Source: Mycoplasma sp. 1578d
Lineage (GTDB): Bacteria; Bacillota_I; Bacilli_A; Mycoplasmatales; Metamycoplasmataceae
Assembly: GCF_024582695.1 (NCBI RefSeq)
Contig: NZ_CP102081.1
Location: 682,001 to 746,000 of the forward strand
DNA: 64,000 nucleotides
Direction of reading: 5' to 3'
Shown here piece by piece: positions 10,086 to 20,500 of the stretch; the first letter of the stretch is position 1, and the number at the start of each line of letters is the position of its first letter. The position numbers and the translations under genes were made by a program. The notes under the pieces were generated by a model that worked only from the letters and a program-made list of their open reading frames with translations, made no database searches and was not told where the DNA came from.

Positions 10086-10811
10086 ATGCCAAGCAAAGCT
10101 GATTTATTGTTAGAAAAAAGAAGGTATGGTTTGTCTTTGGAAATAAGTGATCAAGAGCAAAAAATGCTCAATGCAGGTTTTCCAGTGCAAAAAATTATTG
10201 GTTATGTTGATTTAGCTAATGTACGAATTAATGTATCCAAAAATGTGCTCATTCCCCGTTATGAAACTGAAGAATTAGTTTTTCATGCATTAGATTTAAT
10301 TAAAAAACACAATTTTCAAAATGTCTTGGATTTATGTGCTGGGAGCGGTTTTATTGGAATTGCTCTAAAGAAAAACAATGCTAATTTATCGGTAACTTGT
10401 GCAGATATTGATCCACAAGCAATTGAATCAACACAGGAAAATTGTGAATTAAACCAAGTTAATGTAAAAATTATTACTTCTGATTTATTCGAAAATATTA
10501 ACTCGAAATTTGATTTAATTGTTTCTAATCCGCCATATTTATCAAGAAGCGAACTCATTAGCGATAGTGTATTAAAATTTGAACCACATCAGGCTTTATT
10601 TGCTAATGAAAATGGTTTATTTTTTTATAAAAAAATATTAAAGCAAGCTTTTGAATATTTAAACGATAAGGGAATGATTATCTTTGAAATCAATCCACTA
10701 CATATAGATTTTTGAACACAAATCAAGCATGAATTTGATATTGAAATTTTAAAAGATCTTAGTGGTAAAAATCGTTTTGTAATTGTCAAGCAAAAAATCA
10801 GCTCTTTTTAA
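10086..10811 (+). CDS. prmC: Release factor glutamine N5-methyltransferase
   Basis: 241 codons, continuous with one TGA-Trp (10713-10715). It is a class I SAM-dependent methyltransferase that modifies the Gln of the RF1 GGQ motif. The SAM-binding loop is VLDLCAGSGFIGIAL, the acidic loop is CADIDPQAI, and the signature NPPY is in IVSNPPYLSRSELI. The N-terminal substrate-recognition domain is shorter than in E. coli PrmC, as usual in mollicutes, and leads into the conserved IGYVDL and VLIPRYETEELV. It starts 2 nt after the prfA stop, so the two are probably co-translated and functionally paired. Its TAA lies inside the downstream terminator. Confidence 0.96.
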
Positions 10812-10822
10812 AGCTGATTTTT
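10793..10822. terminator. Bidirectional terminator between prmC and lipoprotein gene
   Basis: AAAAATCAGCT (10793-10803) pairs with AGCTGATTTTT (10812-10822) around an 8-nt loop containing the prmC stop. It has A/T tails on both sides and lies between convergent genes, so it can serve both strands. Confidence 0.85.
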
Positions 10823-10833
10823 ATTATCTTTTA

Positions 10834-12195
10834 CTACTTATTAGATCCCATTGAAAAAGTTGCATAAATTAAAAGAATATCTTGCACTTTAAGAGTTAAA
10901 TTTTTAGCTTTTGGAATGCTTATTCCTAATAATTTAAGCTGTGGGTCACTTTCGAGTGTACTAAAATCAATAATTACTTCATCTTTTAACGCAGGATCTT
11001 CATATCTTTTTAAAAGACCGCTGATAGTTTTAACTAATTTTGTTTCTTTAGTTGTATCAGTTTTTAATTTATCAATATTTTCTTTTAGCTTAGCAATTTT
11101 ATTCTTAATTTCCTCTGGTTTAAGTGATTTTATTTTGACAACTAAATTAACAATATCATTTGAAAATGCACTGAATAATTGAACCGCTATTTTTTGAGTT
11201 TCAAAGTAAAAATTAGTTAATGATTCGTTTGTTATTTCTTTATTAGTTAACTTTTTGAAAAAATCAGATGATAATTCAGTAAATTTCTTGACGAATTGAT
11301 CCAAAGAATCAATACTTTTTGCAAATGTTTCTCTTAAAGATTGTGGTAATAAATTTTTAAATAAATTTTCTGTATTACCAAATTGCTTAAGAATACTTAA
11401 ATAAAATTGAACTTGAAAGCTATTTTTTTGTGCATAATTTGCCAATGAATCAACAACACTTTTTGAAATTGATTTATCTTTATTATTCAAGCTAATTATT
11501 TGAGCATAATCTGTTTGAGTTTTTGAACCTTCTTTTTGAATTTTATATTCAAGTACAAAATTATTATCTTTATCTAATTTAATAGGTAAAAATTGATCTT
11601 GTTTGCTCAAATCTAATTTAACCCAATTTTCTGCTTTATCTTGCACAAAGATTTGATCTTTATCTGTCCCTTTAATCAATTCGCCAATTTTAATTTTAAA
11701 TAAATTGTTTAAAAAATTCAATTCTGAAATTCTTCTTAAATTTTCATTTTTTAAAAATGTGTTTAAAAACTCATTGTTTTTAAGAATATTAATGCTTTCA
11801 TCATACTTATTAATTTTTAATTCTAGATCAATTGAATTTGATGTAGAATTTGGAACTAAAGATAATTTAGTTAAGGATTTATTTTTATATAAATCCTTAA
11901 CAATCGCTAAAGGAATATCGCTTAACTGGAATAATCCTTTTGATAAATCAATGTAATTATCTTGAGTTTTTTGTGGAGTAGGTTTTCCAGATTGCTCAGT
12001 TACAGGTGTTGATACTTTGGTTTCTTCGTTATTTTTAACAAGTGTTTTTGGCTGTTCTTGTTTTGTATTATTTTCTACTGGTTTTGGTTCTTGTTTATGA
12101 ACTACATTTTGATTGTTTGAGCAAGAAGCCGAAATTAAACTAAAAGCCCCAATAAATAAACCGCTATATAAAATTTTATTAATCTTTTTCTTCAT
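10834..12195 (-). CDS. Paralogous surface lipoprotein, copy 1
   Basis: 453 codons from ATG 12193-12195, with GAGGAGC upstream. It has a lipoprotein signal (ILYSGLFIGAFSLISASC, lipidated Cys25), then a Lys/Pro/Glu-rich linker and a family core. The core contains IDLSKGLFQLSDIPLAIVKD, LVPNSTSNSIDLEL, IFVQDKAENWVKLDLSKQDQ and LPIKLDKDNNFVLEY, followed by a long helical C-terminal half ending in TFSMGSNK. These blocks recur in the next four copies, so this is a tandem family. I do not recognise a catalytic domain or a named family; a host-interaction or antigenic role is inferred from lipidation and tandem expansion. It converges with prmC. Confidence 0.85.
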   Translation of the reverse strand: MKKKINKILYSGLFIGAFSLISASCSNNQNVVHKQEPKPVENNTKQEQPKTLVKNNEETKVSTPVTEQSGKPTPQKTQDNYIDLSKGLFQLSDIPLAIVKDLYKNKSLTKLSLVPNSTSNSIDLELKINKYDESINILKNNEFLNTFLKNENLRRISELNFLNNLFKIKIGELIKGTDKDQIFVQDKAENWVKLDLSKQDQFLPIKLDKDNNFVLEYKIQKEGSKTQTDYAQIISLNNKDKSISKSVVDSLANYAQKNSFQVQFYLSILKQFGNTENLFKNLLPQSLRETFAKSIDSLDQFVKKFTELSSDFFKKLTNKEITNESLTNFYFETQKIAVQLFSAFSNDIVNLVVKIKSLKPEEIKNKIAKLKENIDKLKTDTTKETKLVKTISGLLKRYEDPALKDEVIIDFSTLESDPQLKLLGISIPKAKNLTLKVQDILLIYATFSMGSNK

Positions 12196-12340
12196 TTATG
12201 CTCCTCAATTATTGCTTAATTATAGCAAAAAATATATTTAAAAACAAAGCCTTTTAATGATCAAATATTTATGAAATGAAATCAAATTACATTAATTGAA
12301 CCAAGAAAATGTTAGTTATGAGTTTAAAGAATATTCATTT

Positions 12341-13640
12341 TTATTCTAACTCAAATTTTTTTAATTCATTTTGAATTTTTTCTTCAATATAAAGATGATA
12401 AAGTGGTGGAATGTAAAATAAAAGCATGTCTTTTGGAGTTATATTTATTGAATCGATATTTTTAGTTTTTAACTCAAATCATTTTTTGAACAAAGGAGAA
12501 AAAAAGTTATCTGATTTTAATTCATCAAGTATTTGATCTTTTGTTTGAGGATTATTATATTTTGATAAATAAGTTTCTACAAATGATAAAAATTGATCTG
12601 CTTTTTGTGAATTACCAAACATTTTTATTTTTTCAAAATATTCTCTTACTCATTCTATTTTGGATCTTATTTCTTCTTCTGTACTAAACTTTTTATTTAC
12701 ACTAATTATTTCAAAAATATCATCAATTCATGCATTAATTAAATTAGAAAAGTAATCTTTTATTTTAAAGTAAATTTTTGTTACATCAGAATTAGTTAAT
12801 TTACCTTTTGATGAAAGATTTGCAAAATTAACTAAATAAGATATTAAATTATTAGTGTTTTTTTAAAAAGTTAAGAGTATATTTATAAAATTTCATTCAT
12901 TTTTCTAAAAGAATATTGATTTTCTTTAAATCGGATAATTTATTAACAATTTGTTGAATTTGTATTAATCAATCATTGATTTCATGTTTATTTTGATTAA
13001 TAAATTTTTTAATCAAATCAACAAATTGTGTCTTTAATTGTTCAGAATCCCTACCTGTTTAAATAGTTCTAATTTGACTTATTAATTTTTTAGAATTTTC
13101 ATCTTGAATTCGATATTCTATAACTAAATTATTGTCCTTGTCTAATTTTACTGGTAGATATTGATCTTGTTTGCTCAAATCTAATTTAACCCATTGTCCT
13201 GATTTATCAAGGATAAATATTTTGTCTTTTTCTCTTAATTGGGCAATTTGTCCAATTTTAATATCATTTAAAATACTATAAGTACTAAATTTTGAAATTT
13301 GATTTGAAATTTTATTCTTAAAAAGTCAATTTAAAAATCTATTATTATCAAGATTTTTCTTTAATTGTTCTAAAAAATTAATTTTAATTTTTTAGAACAA
13401 TTAAATTTGATGTCGTATTCGGTATTAAAACTAAATTATTTAAAAATCCAGTATCAAATAAGTCTTTAGCAATTTCTGATGGGAGTTGAATATTTTGAGC
13501 AATATTTTTGTCGAATTAATATACTCATTTGAAATTTGATTTTGAGATAAATTTGAAGTTGCTGAGCAAGAAACTGAAATTAAACTAAAAGGAATCATGA
13601 ATAATCCATTGAGAAAAATTATTTTAAATATTTTCTTCAT
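12341..13640 (-). pseudogene. Paralogous surface lipoprotein, copy 2, decayed
   Basis: The start (MKKIFKIIFLNGLFMIPFSL, lipobox VSC) and RBS (AAGGAGC) are intact, but the frame is broken repeatedly. A frameshift near 13505 comes before the AQNIQLPSEIAKDLFDTGF block. A second break near 13395 follows LIPNTTSNLIV. An in-frame TAA lies at 13059-13061 (QIRTI then stop, where paralogs read on). A further frameshift falls in an A7/T7 run near 12860. Between breaks the family blocks remain clear (IFILDKSGQWVKLDLSKQDQ, LPVKLDKDNNLVIEY), and the last frame runs to TAA 12341-12343. Gene conversion with intact neighbours remains possible. Confidence 0.85.
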
Positions 13641-13745
13641 TTTTGCTCCTTAATAGACATTTAAAATCAAATAATGATACACAGATCGAAAGTTAGAGAG
13701 AAGTATATTTTTATCTCTGAATATAAATTAGCCTGAACAGAATTA

Positions 13746-15152
13746 TTATTGAGCAGGCTTTTTATCTAATTCTTTTTGAGCATCGTCAATTTCTTTAGCT
13801 ACTTTAACAAATGCTTCAATTATTTTTGAAAGATATAAAAGTTCATCTTGTGGTTTGATTTTCAATGCAATGACTTTTTCTTGGTTTACACCGAGTCATT
13901 TGCTTAATGAATCATTAACAGGTTTGTATAGTATGGATTCGCTAATTGCTTGATCTTTAATTTTAGAGTCATCATATTTTGTGATAAAGAATTCTACTGT
14001 GGTTAAAAATGATTGCACTTGTTTTAAAACTGAAGATTTTTTTAACTTATTAATATTATCTTTTAATTGAGCTATTTTGTCTTTTATTCCTTGCTCACCT
14101 ATTGCTCTATTGTTTGTAACAATTTGAAAAACATCATTAATAGTTGCATCAATGATTTTAGTAAGGTAATTTTTAAACTCAAAATATAACTTTGATAATA
14201 AAGCATTGGTTAATTCTTTGCTTATAGCTTTGTTTTTAAATTCGGTTACTGTTGAAGTAAAATTAATTGTATCTTTTTGAAACACTTCAAGCAATTTGCT
14301 AAATGGACCCATTGTAGCAGTAAAGATAGGTTGAGCATTTAATGATTTTGCTAAGTACTCAAGATATTCTTTGATGGTTTTTAACTGTGCATTAATTAAT
14401 GTTTGGTATTTATCAATATATTCACTGATTAAATTAGTCATTTCTTGAGTTAATTTATCAGATTCAGGTCCGGTTTTAATAGATTTAGTGTGGTTAATTG
14501 GATTGCTTGAATCGTTTGATTTAATTTGATATTCAATTACTAAATTATCATTTTTATCTAGTTTGACTGGTAAATATTGGTTTTGTTTTTTAAGGTCTAA
14601 AGGAACAAATTTTCCAGCTTTGTCTTGTACTAAGATTTGTTCTTTTTCAGTCCCTTGAACGAGTTCGCCTAATTTAATGGTTTTTAAATCTTTTAAAAAG
14701 TTTAATTTATCAATTTGACTTGTAAGATAATTGATAAAATTAGACTTTAGATTTTTATCACTTTGAATGTAGGTTTTAATTTGGTTAAAAAGCGAGCTCT
14801 CAACCATAATATCGATTGAATTTGAGCTAGAATTTGGAACTAAAGTTAATTTATTCAAAAAACCAGTGTCAAAGAAATCCTTAACAATCGCTGAAGGAAC
14901 ATTGCTCATTTGGATCATACTTTTTGATAAATCAATGTGATTATCTTTGGTTTTTTCTGGCTGAACTTGTGGTTGTGCGGGTTGCTCTGATTTTGGATTT
15001 GACGGTTTAGTTTCTTCATTATTTTTAACAGGTGTTTTTGGTTGTTCTTGTTTTTGAGATCCACTTTGATTGTTTGAACAAGCAAGCGAGATTGAACTAA
15101 AAATCCCTATTAATAATGTACTGTATAAAATTTTATTAATTTTTCTTTTCAT
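13746..15152 (-). CDS. Paralogous surface lipoprotein, copy 3
   Basis: 468 codons from ATG 15150-15152 (AAGGAA upstream) to TAA 13746-13748, with TGA as Trp at 13896-13898. The lipoprotein signal ends at ISLAC (Cys25). A linker rich in Pro, Gln and Lys follows, then the family core (LSKSMIQMSNVPSAIVKDFF, TLVPNSSSNSIDIMV, KLGELVQGTEKEQILVQDKA, YLPVKLDKNDNLVIEYQI). A long helical region ends in KPAQ. It is the best-preserved relative of copy 1 and has the same plan. Its function is unknown; probable surface antigen. Weak hairpin AGCCTG/CAGGCT (13730-13759) overlaps its 3' end. Confidence 0.85.
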
Positions 15153-15320
15153 GTAAAAATTCCTTAATTATTTTTTCTAAAAATTTTAAAAAGTGGTTAT
15201 GAATATAACCTTTTGTATTTTCTCTTTTAATTATTTATAAATTTCTTAAGTAATTATTTTAAACCAAAATTGTTTATATTATCTTATTTTGGAATAAAAA
15301 GGTGTTTGAATGGGCAAGTT

Positions 15321-15875
15321 CTAAAATATAGGCATATCTCGGACTGTTATGTTTAATAAATTAAAATTTTGATTTATTAAACCAAGTCATTTTTGTAGCC
15401 AAGTAGAAAAATATCTTTTCTTGTGAATATTTTTGATGTTAATGATTTTTTGCTTTGAATTTTCGTTTTTAAGTCAACATTCAAAAGCTAAATTATTATC
15501 TTTATTTAATCAAACTGATAAATATTGGCCTTGTTTTTTAAGTTTTAATTTGTTCCATTGCTCTGATTTATCATGAACAAAGATATTATCTCTGTTGCTT
15601 AGTTGAATAAATTCACCAATTTTTTCACCATTTAAATCATTGACAAAATTTAATTTTTTAATTTGATTCAAAATTGAATCTAGCAGATTTAAAAAACCCG
15701 CTTGATATAAATTCTTGGTAATATTTGAAAAAATTTGAATAGTTTTAAGCAAACTTTTTGATAGATCAATGTGTTTTTTTAAAACATTTTGATCGTTTGC
15801 ATAAAGACCTGAAATTAAATTAAAAGCACCAATGAATAATCTATTGTATAAAAATTTGTTGATTTTGATTTTCAT
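15321..15875 (-). pseudogene. Paralogous surface lipoprotein, copy 4, truncated and without lipobox Cys
   Basis: 184 codons from ATG 15873-15875 (AAAGGAGC upstream) to TAG 15321-15323. The signal region is recognisable (MKIKINKFLYNRLFIGAFNL) but the lipidation Cys is Tyr at position 25 (SGLYAN). The linker is deleted and the LVPNSxSNSID block is reduced. Family blocks IGEFIQLSNRDNIFVHDKSE and KKQGQYLSVWLNKDNNLAFE persist, then the sequence diverges and ends about 250 residues short. It is probably not lipidated and not functional. TGA is read as Trp at 15510-15512. Confidence 0.8.
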
Positions 15876-15954
15876 TTGGGCTCCTTTTTATTTTTTAATT
15901 ATTATAGCAAAAAAGCAGCTTAAAAGGAAATGATCCTAATTTAAAAATATATAA

Positions 15955-15979
15955 AAACAGCGTTTTGAGAACGCTGTTT
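15955..15979 (-). terminator. Intrinsic terminator downstream of lipoprotein copy 5
   Basis: AAACAGCGTT (15955-15964) and AACGCTGTTT (15970-15979) form a 10-bp stem with a 5-nt loop and an A-rich flank that becomes a U tract on the minus strand. A second inverted repeat (ATCCAAAAG 16001-16009, CTTTTGGAT 16027-16035) lies between it and the gene. I see no gene in 15876-16104. Confidence 0.7.
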
Positions 15980-16104
15980 ATTTAATTAATGAAAGTAATG
16001 ATCCAAAAGAGTAATTTCAAAATTCACTTTTGGATTCTATAGAGCTACAAATTGATTAAATAGCTTTTAATATTATTTTTTAATAAAACTCTTTGATATT
16101 TGAA

Positions 16105-17409
16105 TTATGAGTTTATTGCCTTAGAGGTACTTTTAATTTTAAAAACCTCAAAAAATAATGACAAGAATGAGACAAGATCTTTGTTGGTTAATTTTAATGC
16201 ATTAATTTTTTCTAAATCTAAACCAATTCAAGTTGCAAACGTTTTAAGTAAAACATCGTCATTTTTAATTTCGAAAAGAATTTGATCTTTAGTTTTTGGA
16301 TCTTCATATTTACTTATAGATGATTCTATAAAATCACTAAGCAAGGTTAAAAATGGCAATGCTGTTAAAAAACCTTTTAAAAATGTGAGATTACTTTTCA
16401 TTCGATCTACATCAGCTTTTACTTCTTCATCTGATTTCATTCTATTTTTCTTAACTAATTCAATAGTATCATCAACAAATGTATTAATGAATTTTGAGAT
16501 TAATTTCTTTATGTCGAAATAAAGTTGTGAAATTGAACTATTGGTTAATTCTTTTTTAAGAACTTGATCAAATAATTCTTTAATTTTTTTAACTAATGGT
16601 TTGGCTTCTTTAATTGTTTCAATAGTATTTTTATATCCATCTTTTAACGATTGATCAACAAGTTGCGAAGTTAGTAAAAAGTTTGAAGCTGAATCTATGC
16701 CCATTTCGGCTTGATCTAAGAATTTTTTAACTTTATTTTCATTTTGTTTAGCATCTTTTTCTAATAAATCAGCAATTTCTTGTTTTAATTTTTCAGAATC
16801 TGAACTGGTTCTAATAGTTTTAGTATATTCAGTTGGTTTATCTGAACCTTCTTTTTGAATCTTATATTCAATAACAAAATTATTATCTTTATCTATAGTA
16901 ACTGGTAAATATTGATTTTCTTTTGAAAAGTCTAATTTAACTCATTGGTTTGAACTATCTTTAACAAAGAAAATGTCTTTTTCATAAAATTCAAGGGCTT
17001 TATCTTTTTCTTTGCTTGAACGGATTTGACCTAATTTAACTTGATTGTTTTTCACTAATGTTAAAGCAATATTTAACCCAGGAGTTTTACTAAGTAATGG
17101 TTGTTTTGAAAGAGAATCTATCACCGATGATCCATAATCAAAAGGTCTAATATCAATTGAATTTGTACTTGAATTTGGAACTAATAATAATTTATTCAAA
17201 ACACCAGTTGATGATAAGTCTTTGATAATCGAAGAAGGTATTTGGTTTAAATATAAAAGACTGTCTGATAAATCAATGTTATTCCCTTCAATTGGTCCTT
17301 GTGGAATTTGTTGTTGAGTAACTTTTCCAGTTTCGCATCCAACAGCAATTGAACCAAATGCTCCAATGAATAATCCACTGTATAAAATTTTGCTTAATCT
17401 TTTCTTCAT
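16105..17409 (-). CDS. Paralogous surface lipoprotein, copy 5
   Basis: 434 codons from ATG 17407-17409 (AAGGAGAAA upstream) to TAA 16105-16107, with TGA-Trp at 16228-16230 and 16942-16944. The lipoprotein signal ends at IAVGC (Cys25). The linker is short (TQQQIPQGPIEG) compared with copies 1 and 3. Family blocks follow: IDLSDSLLYLNQIPSSIIKD, LLLVPNSSTNSIDIRP, IFFVKDSSNQWVKLDFSKEN and YLPVTIDKDNNFVIEYKIQK, then a helical C-terminal region. It is the most upstream and most divergent intact member of the array. No enzyme motif is recognised. Confidence 0.85.
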
Positions 17410-17487
17410 TTTTCTCCTTAAATTATTTATCTGGATATTATAGCAAAAAATTAGATAAATTAAATTTACTTGAAAAGAATAATTTAA

Positions 17488-17513
17488 AAAACAAGAACTT
17501 GCGTTCTTGTTTT
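17488..17513 (-). terminator. Intrinsic terminator of the giant GDSL lipoprotein gene
   Basis: AAAACAAGAAC (17488-17498) pairs with GTTCTTGTTTT (17503-17513) around TTGC. It starts 5 nt after the TAA at 17518-17520 on the minus strand and separates the giant gene from lipoprotein copy 5. Confidence 0.85.
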
Positions 17514-17517
17514 GGGA

Positions 17518-20500
17518 TTATTTGCTTTTATCAATTCTGGTTGGATTTCCAATGTATCCGTTTTGAAGCGATTCAAGAAGCACTCTGGTTTTTGTTTTGC
17601 TCTTATTATGTCTGTCTTGAGGGTTTTTGGTTCTGTAATAGATATAAGCCAAGATTTGATTATTAGCGTAATTGCTATTATTAATTCTGCTTCAATCACT
17701 TCCCATGGTGTAATATCTATTAAATCATCTTCTTCCTCAACTAGTGTGATTGCTTCCAAGTGATTCGAGAACTTTTCCATTATTAGAAATACGTGATTTG
17801 AATGAATTGAAGACATCATTTCAACCTTTTTGTTGTCCAAGTGAAACATAAGCTTCAACATTATCTCAAGTTCCATTTCAAAATAGCGGAACATTATTAT
17901 CATGTAATAATCAAAGAAGGAAAACGTGTATACGATAAAGTGCTTTATATCCATCATTAACTTTAGGGCTGTTGATATTTCATTTATTTGTAGTGTAATC
18001 AGTGAAAATTTTAACAAAAATTTGTTTAAAGAATGGTTTAATAAATTCACTTACTCTTGATTTAAGCGTGAAAATATTGTATGAATTAAATTTAACGCTT
18101 GGTTCAAATGGTTTGTTTCAATAGTAATCGATAATATGTGGAACTTTTGTTCTTGAATTGATTTTAACACTTCGATAACTTGGGACAAGATTTAAATTGA
18201 GCAATCCGTTTAAGAATTTATAAACTCCGGTTACTTGATCAAGCGATGAACTATCAAATAATCGATTAATAAATTTAACATAAGTTTCTGCTCCGATGTT
18301 TTCTGTGATTTTACTTAAAAATCCACCTAAATCCAATATTTTTGATGTCAGAATTTTTTCGTTAGTACTATCTAATAGCGGCGAGAACGCAGAAATCATA
18401 AATACTTTTGCAATTGTAAATGTCGGATCATATACTTTGGTAAAATCAATTGATTTAATGTTAGAAAGAAGTTTATTGATAATGGTATTAGTCATTGATC
18501 TATCATTTGCAAGAGTTTTGAGCATTCCGTTTGCAACCTGCTTCATCATATTTAAATCATCATTATTATTTAAGTTGTATCCATATGCTTTAAGTTTACT
18601 GTGTAATATTGCTCCTACACCTTGAGCTAAATAAGAATTATTATTTCGTGCAACACTTTGGAATCAATTAGTTAAGTTGTTTTTAATTGATTGATCATTA
18701 GTATGTCTAATAAAATAGTTAAATGCTTCTGGTCAACTGTTTAATTTTTTATATTCTAAATTGTTTGTAACCAAGTTATCAAGAATTGTTTTAAGCACAT
18801 TAACAATATTGCTATTTCTAATAATGTTAATAAACATATTGTTTATAGTTTGTGAATCATATGAAACAACCGCTCCACCAACTCCAAGTGTTTGCATAAT
18901 TGCTTCTAATTTTCCAGGACGATTGACAAACGAATCAACGATTTTATGAAATGCACTTTTAATAAGATTTTTATTATTAGTAATTAATTCATCACCAATT
19001 AGTTTTTTGAATAGTCCATATTCAGTCGGTTGAATTGAATTAATAAGACTTTGTACAAATGCTTTTAATGAAGCTAAACTAAATTCATTTTGAGTTCTAA
19101 TAAAGTTAACTGCTCCATCAACAAAACGATCGAATAAACCAATTCTTTGTAAAAGTGGAATAAATCCATTGGCTACTAAATCAATAATTTTGTTAATTTC
19201 TGGATTAGTGTTAATTTCGATAAATGTAAAGAACTTAGTTAGCGCTGATTTAATGGCATTTACTGATTGTGGAAGTGCAAAGGTTTCAGTAACTACTTGT
19301 GTAAATCTTTGTTGTACATAAGTTACATTAGTTGAAGTGCTAAAGTATTGTTTAAAAATATCATTTAAATAGGTTGCACTAGTCACATGTTCAGGGTGAT
19401 CAACAATAAAGAAAATGATATCTTTAATAATTCCTTGAAGTGTGCTTGATTTTGCTCCATGGTTAATAATTTGAACTAACATTTGTGGATCAAATAAGTT
19501 TTTATTAATTCAATCACGGGAATCTTGTGGGATTAAACCTAAAACTAATGTTCCAAAATCAGTTTTTTGAATAAAGTAAGTAAATATATTATTCAATAGT
19601 TCTTTAAGGTCTTCGCTACTCTGAGTAAACGCATCTGAGCGAGCAAATCCTTTTAATAATTTTAAAAGATTTGCTTGAGCATTCCCGCCAGTAATTAATG
19701 TTTTGAATTTTTCTACTAGAAGATCTAATACTGGTGAAAAATCCCCTCGGAATCCTTGAGTTTGTAAAATCTCAATTCCTTTATCGATCACATTTGAGAA
19801 GAGATCACTTTCTTCATTAAGCACTAACACACTATCAAGTAACGAAGTAATAAGTTGGTTTGGCTGAGCAACATTATCAAACAATCAAGTTAAATTGTGA
19901 TCTTTAATTACTTGAACAACAACTTTTGCTAAAGTATTTTTGATTGTTTCGTTTCCTAATAGTATAGGAAGTCCGTTTTTAATATTCTGTTTAACTAGAT
20001 TCGTTGAATTATTTTCAGCAAAAATAGTTTTAACCCATTCATTATACGAGCTTCCATTAGCAATGTTTGAAGCATTATCTAACACTTTATTACTAATCAC
20101 ATTTAAAGCGTTTTGAATTGGAGTAATGCCTAAAAATTCTGAAATAGCTTGGGCAAGCTCATTGTTGGTTAAATTATAATGAGCTAAAAAACCATTTAAA
20201 TTAAGTTTATCTAATAAAGCTTCAAGTTCATTTGAATGCGTTGATGCTCAGTAAATTAGAGAATTAATTAAATTTCTATATTGTTCTTTTTGACTTTGTA
20301 AGTATTGTGAGCTTAAAATTGCTTTGGTTAGCTCAAAATGTGAGCCAGCGATGATATTTACTATTTCAGGGATAGCTTGTGAAATAAAATCTTCAAAGTT
20401 ATTTGAATTATTTAAAACATCAAATAATTTATCGTAAATTTTATCGTATAGGTTAGCTGATTTAAGAATTGAGACTGCATTTTCTAAAGTAGCTTTGGTA

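Noticed and set aside
12196..13740. Insertion sequence or transposase remnant between lipoprotein copies
   Set aside because: The fragments all match the lipoprotein family blocks; no transposase motif or terminal repeats were seen.
17484..18050. 188-codon minus-strand open frame near the 3' end of the giant gene
   Set aside because: It lies in another frame from the giant lipoprotein, whose own frame continues through TGA-Trp codons to TAA 17518-17520 with a sensible aromatic sequence.
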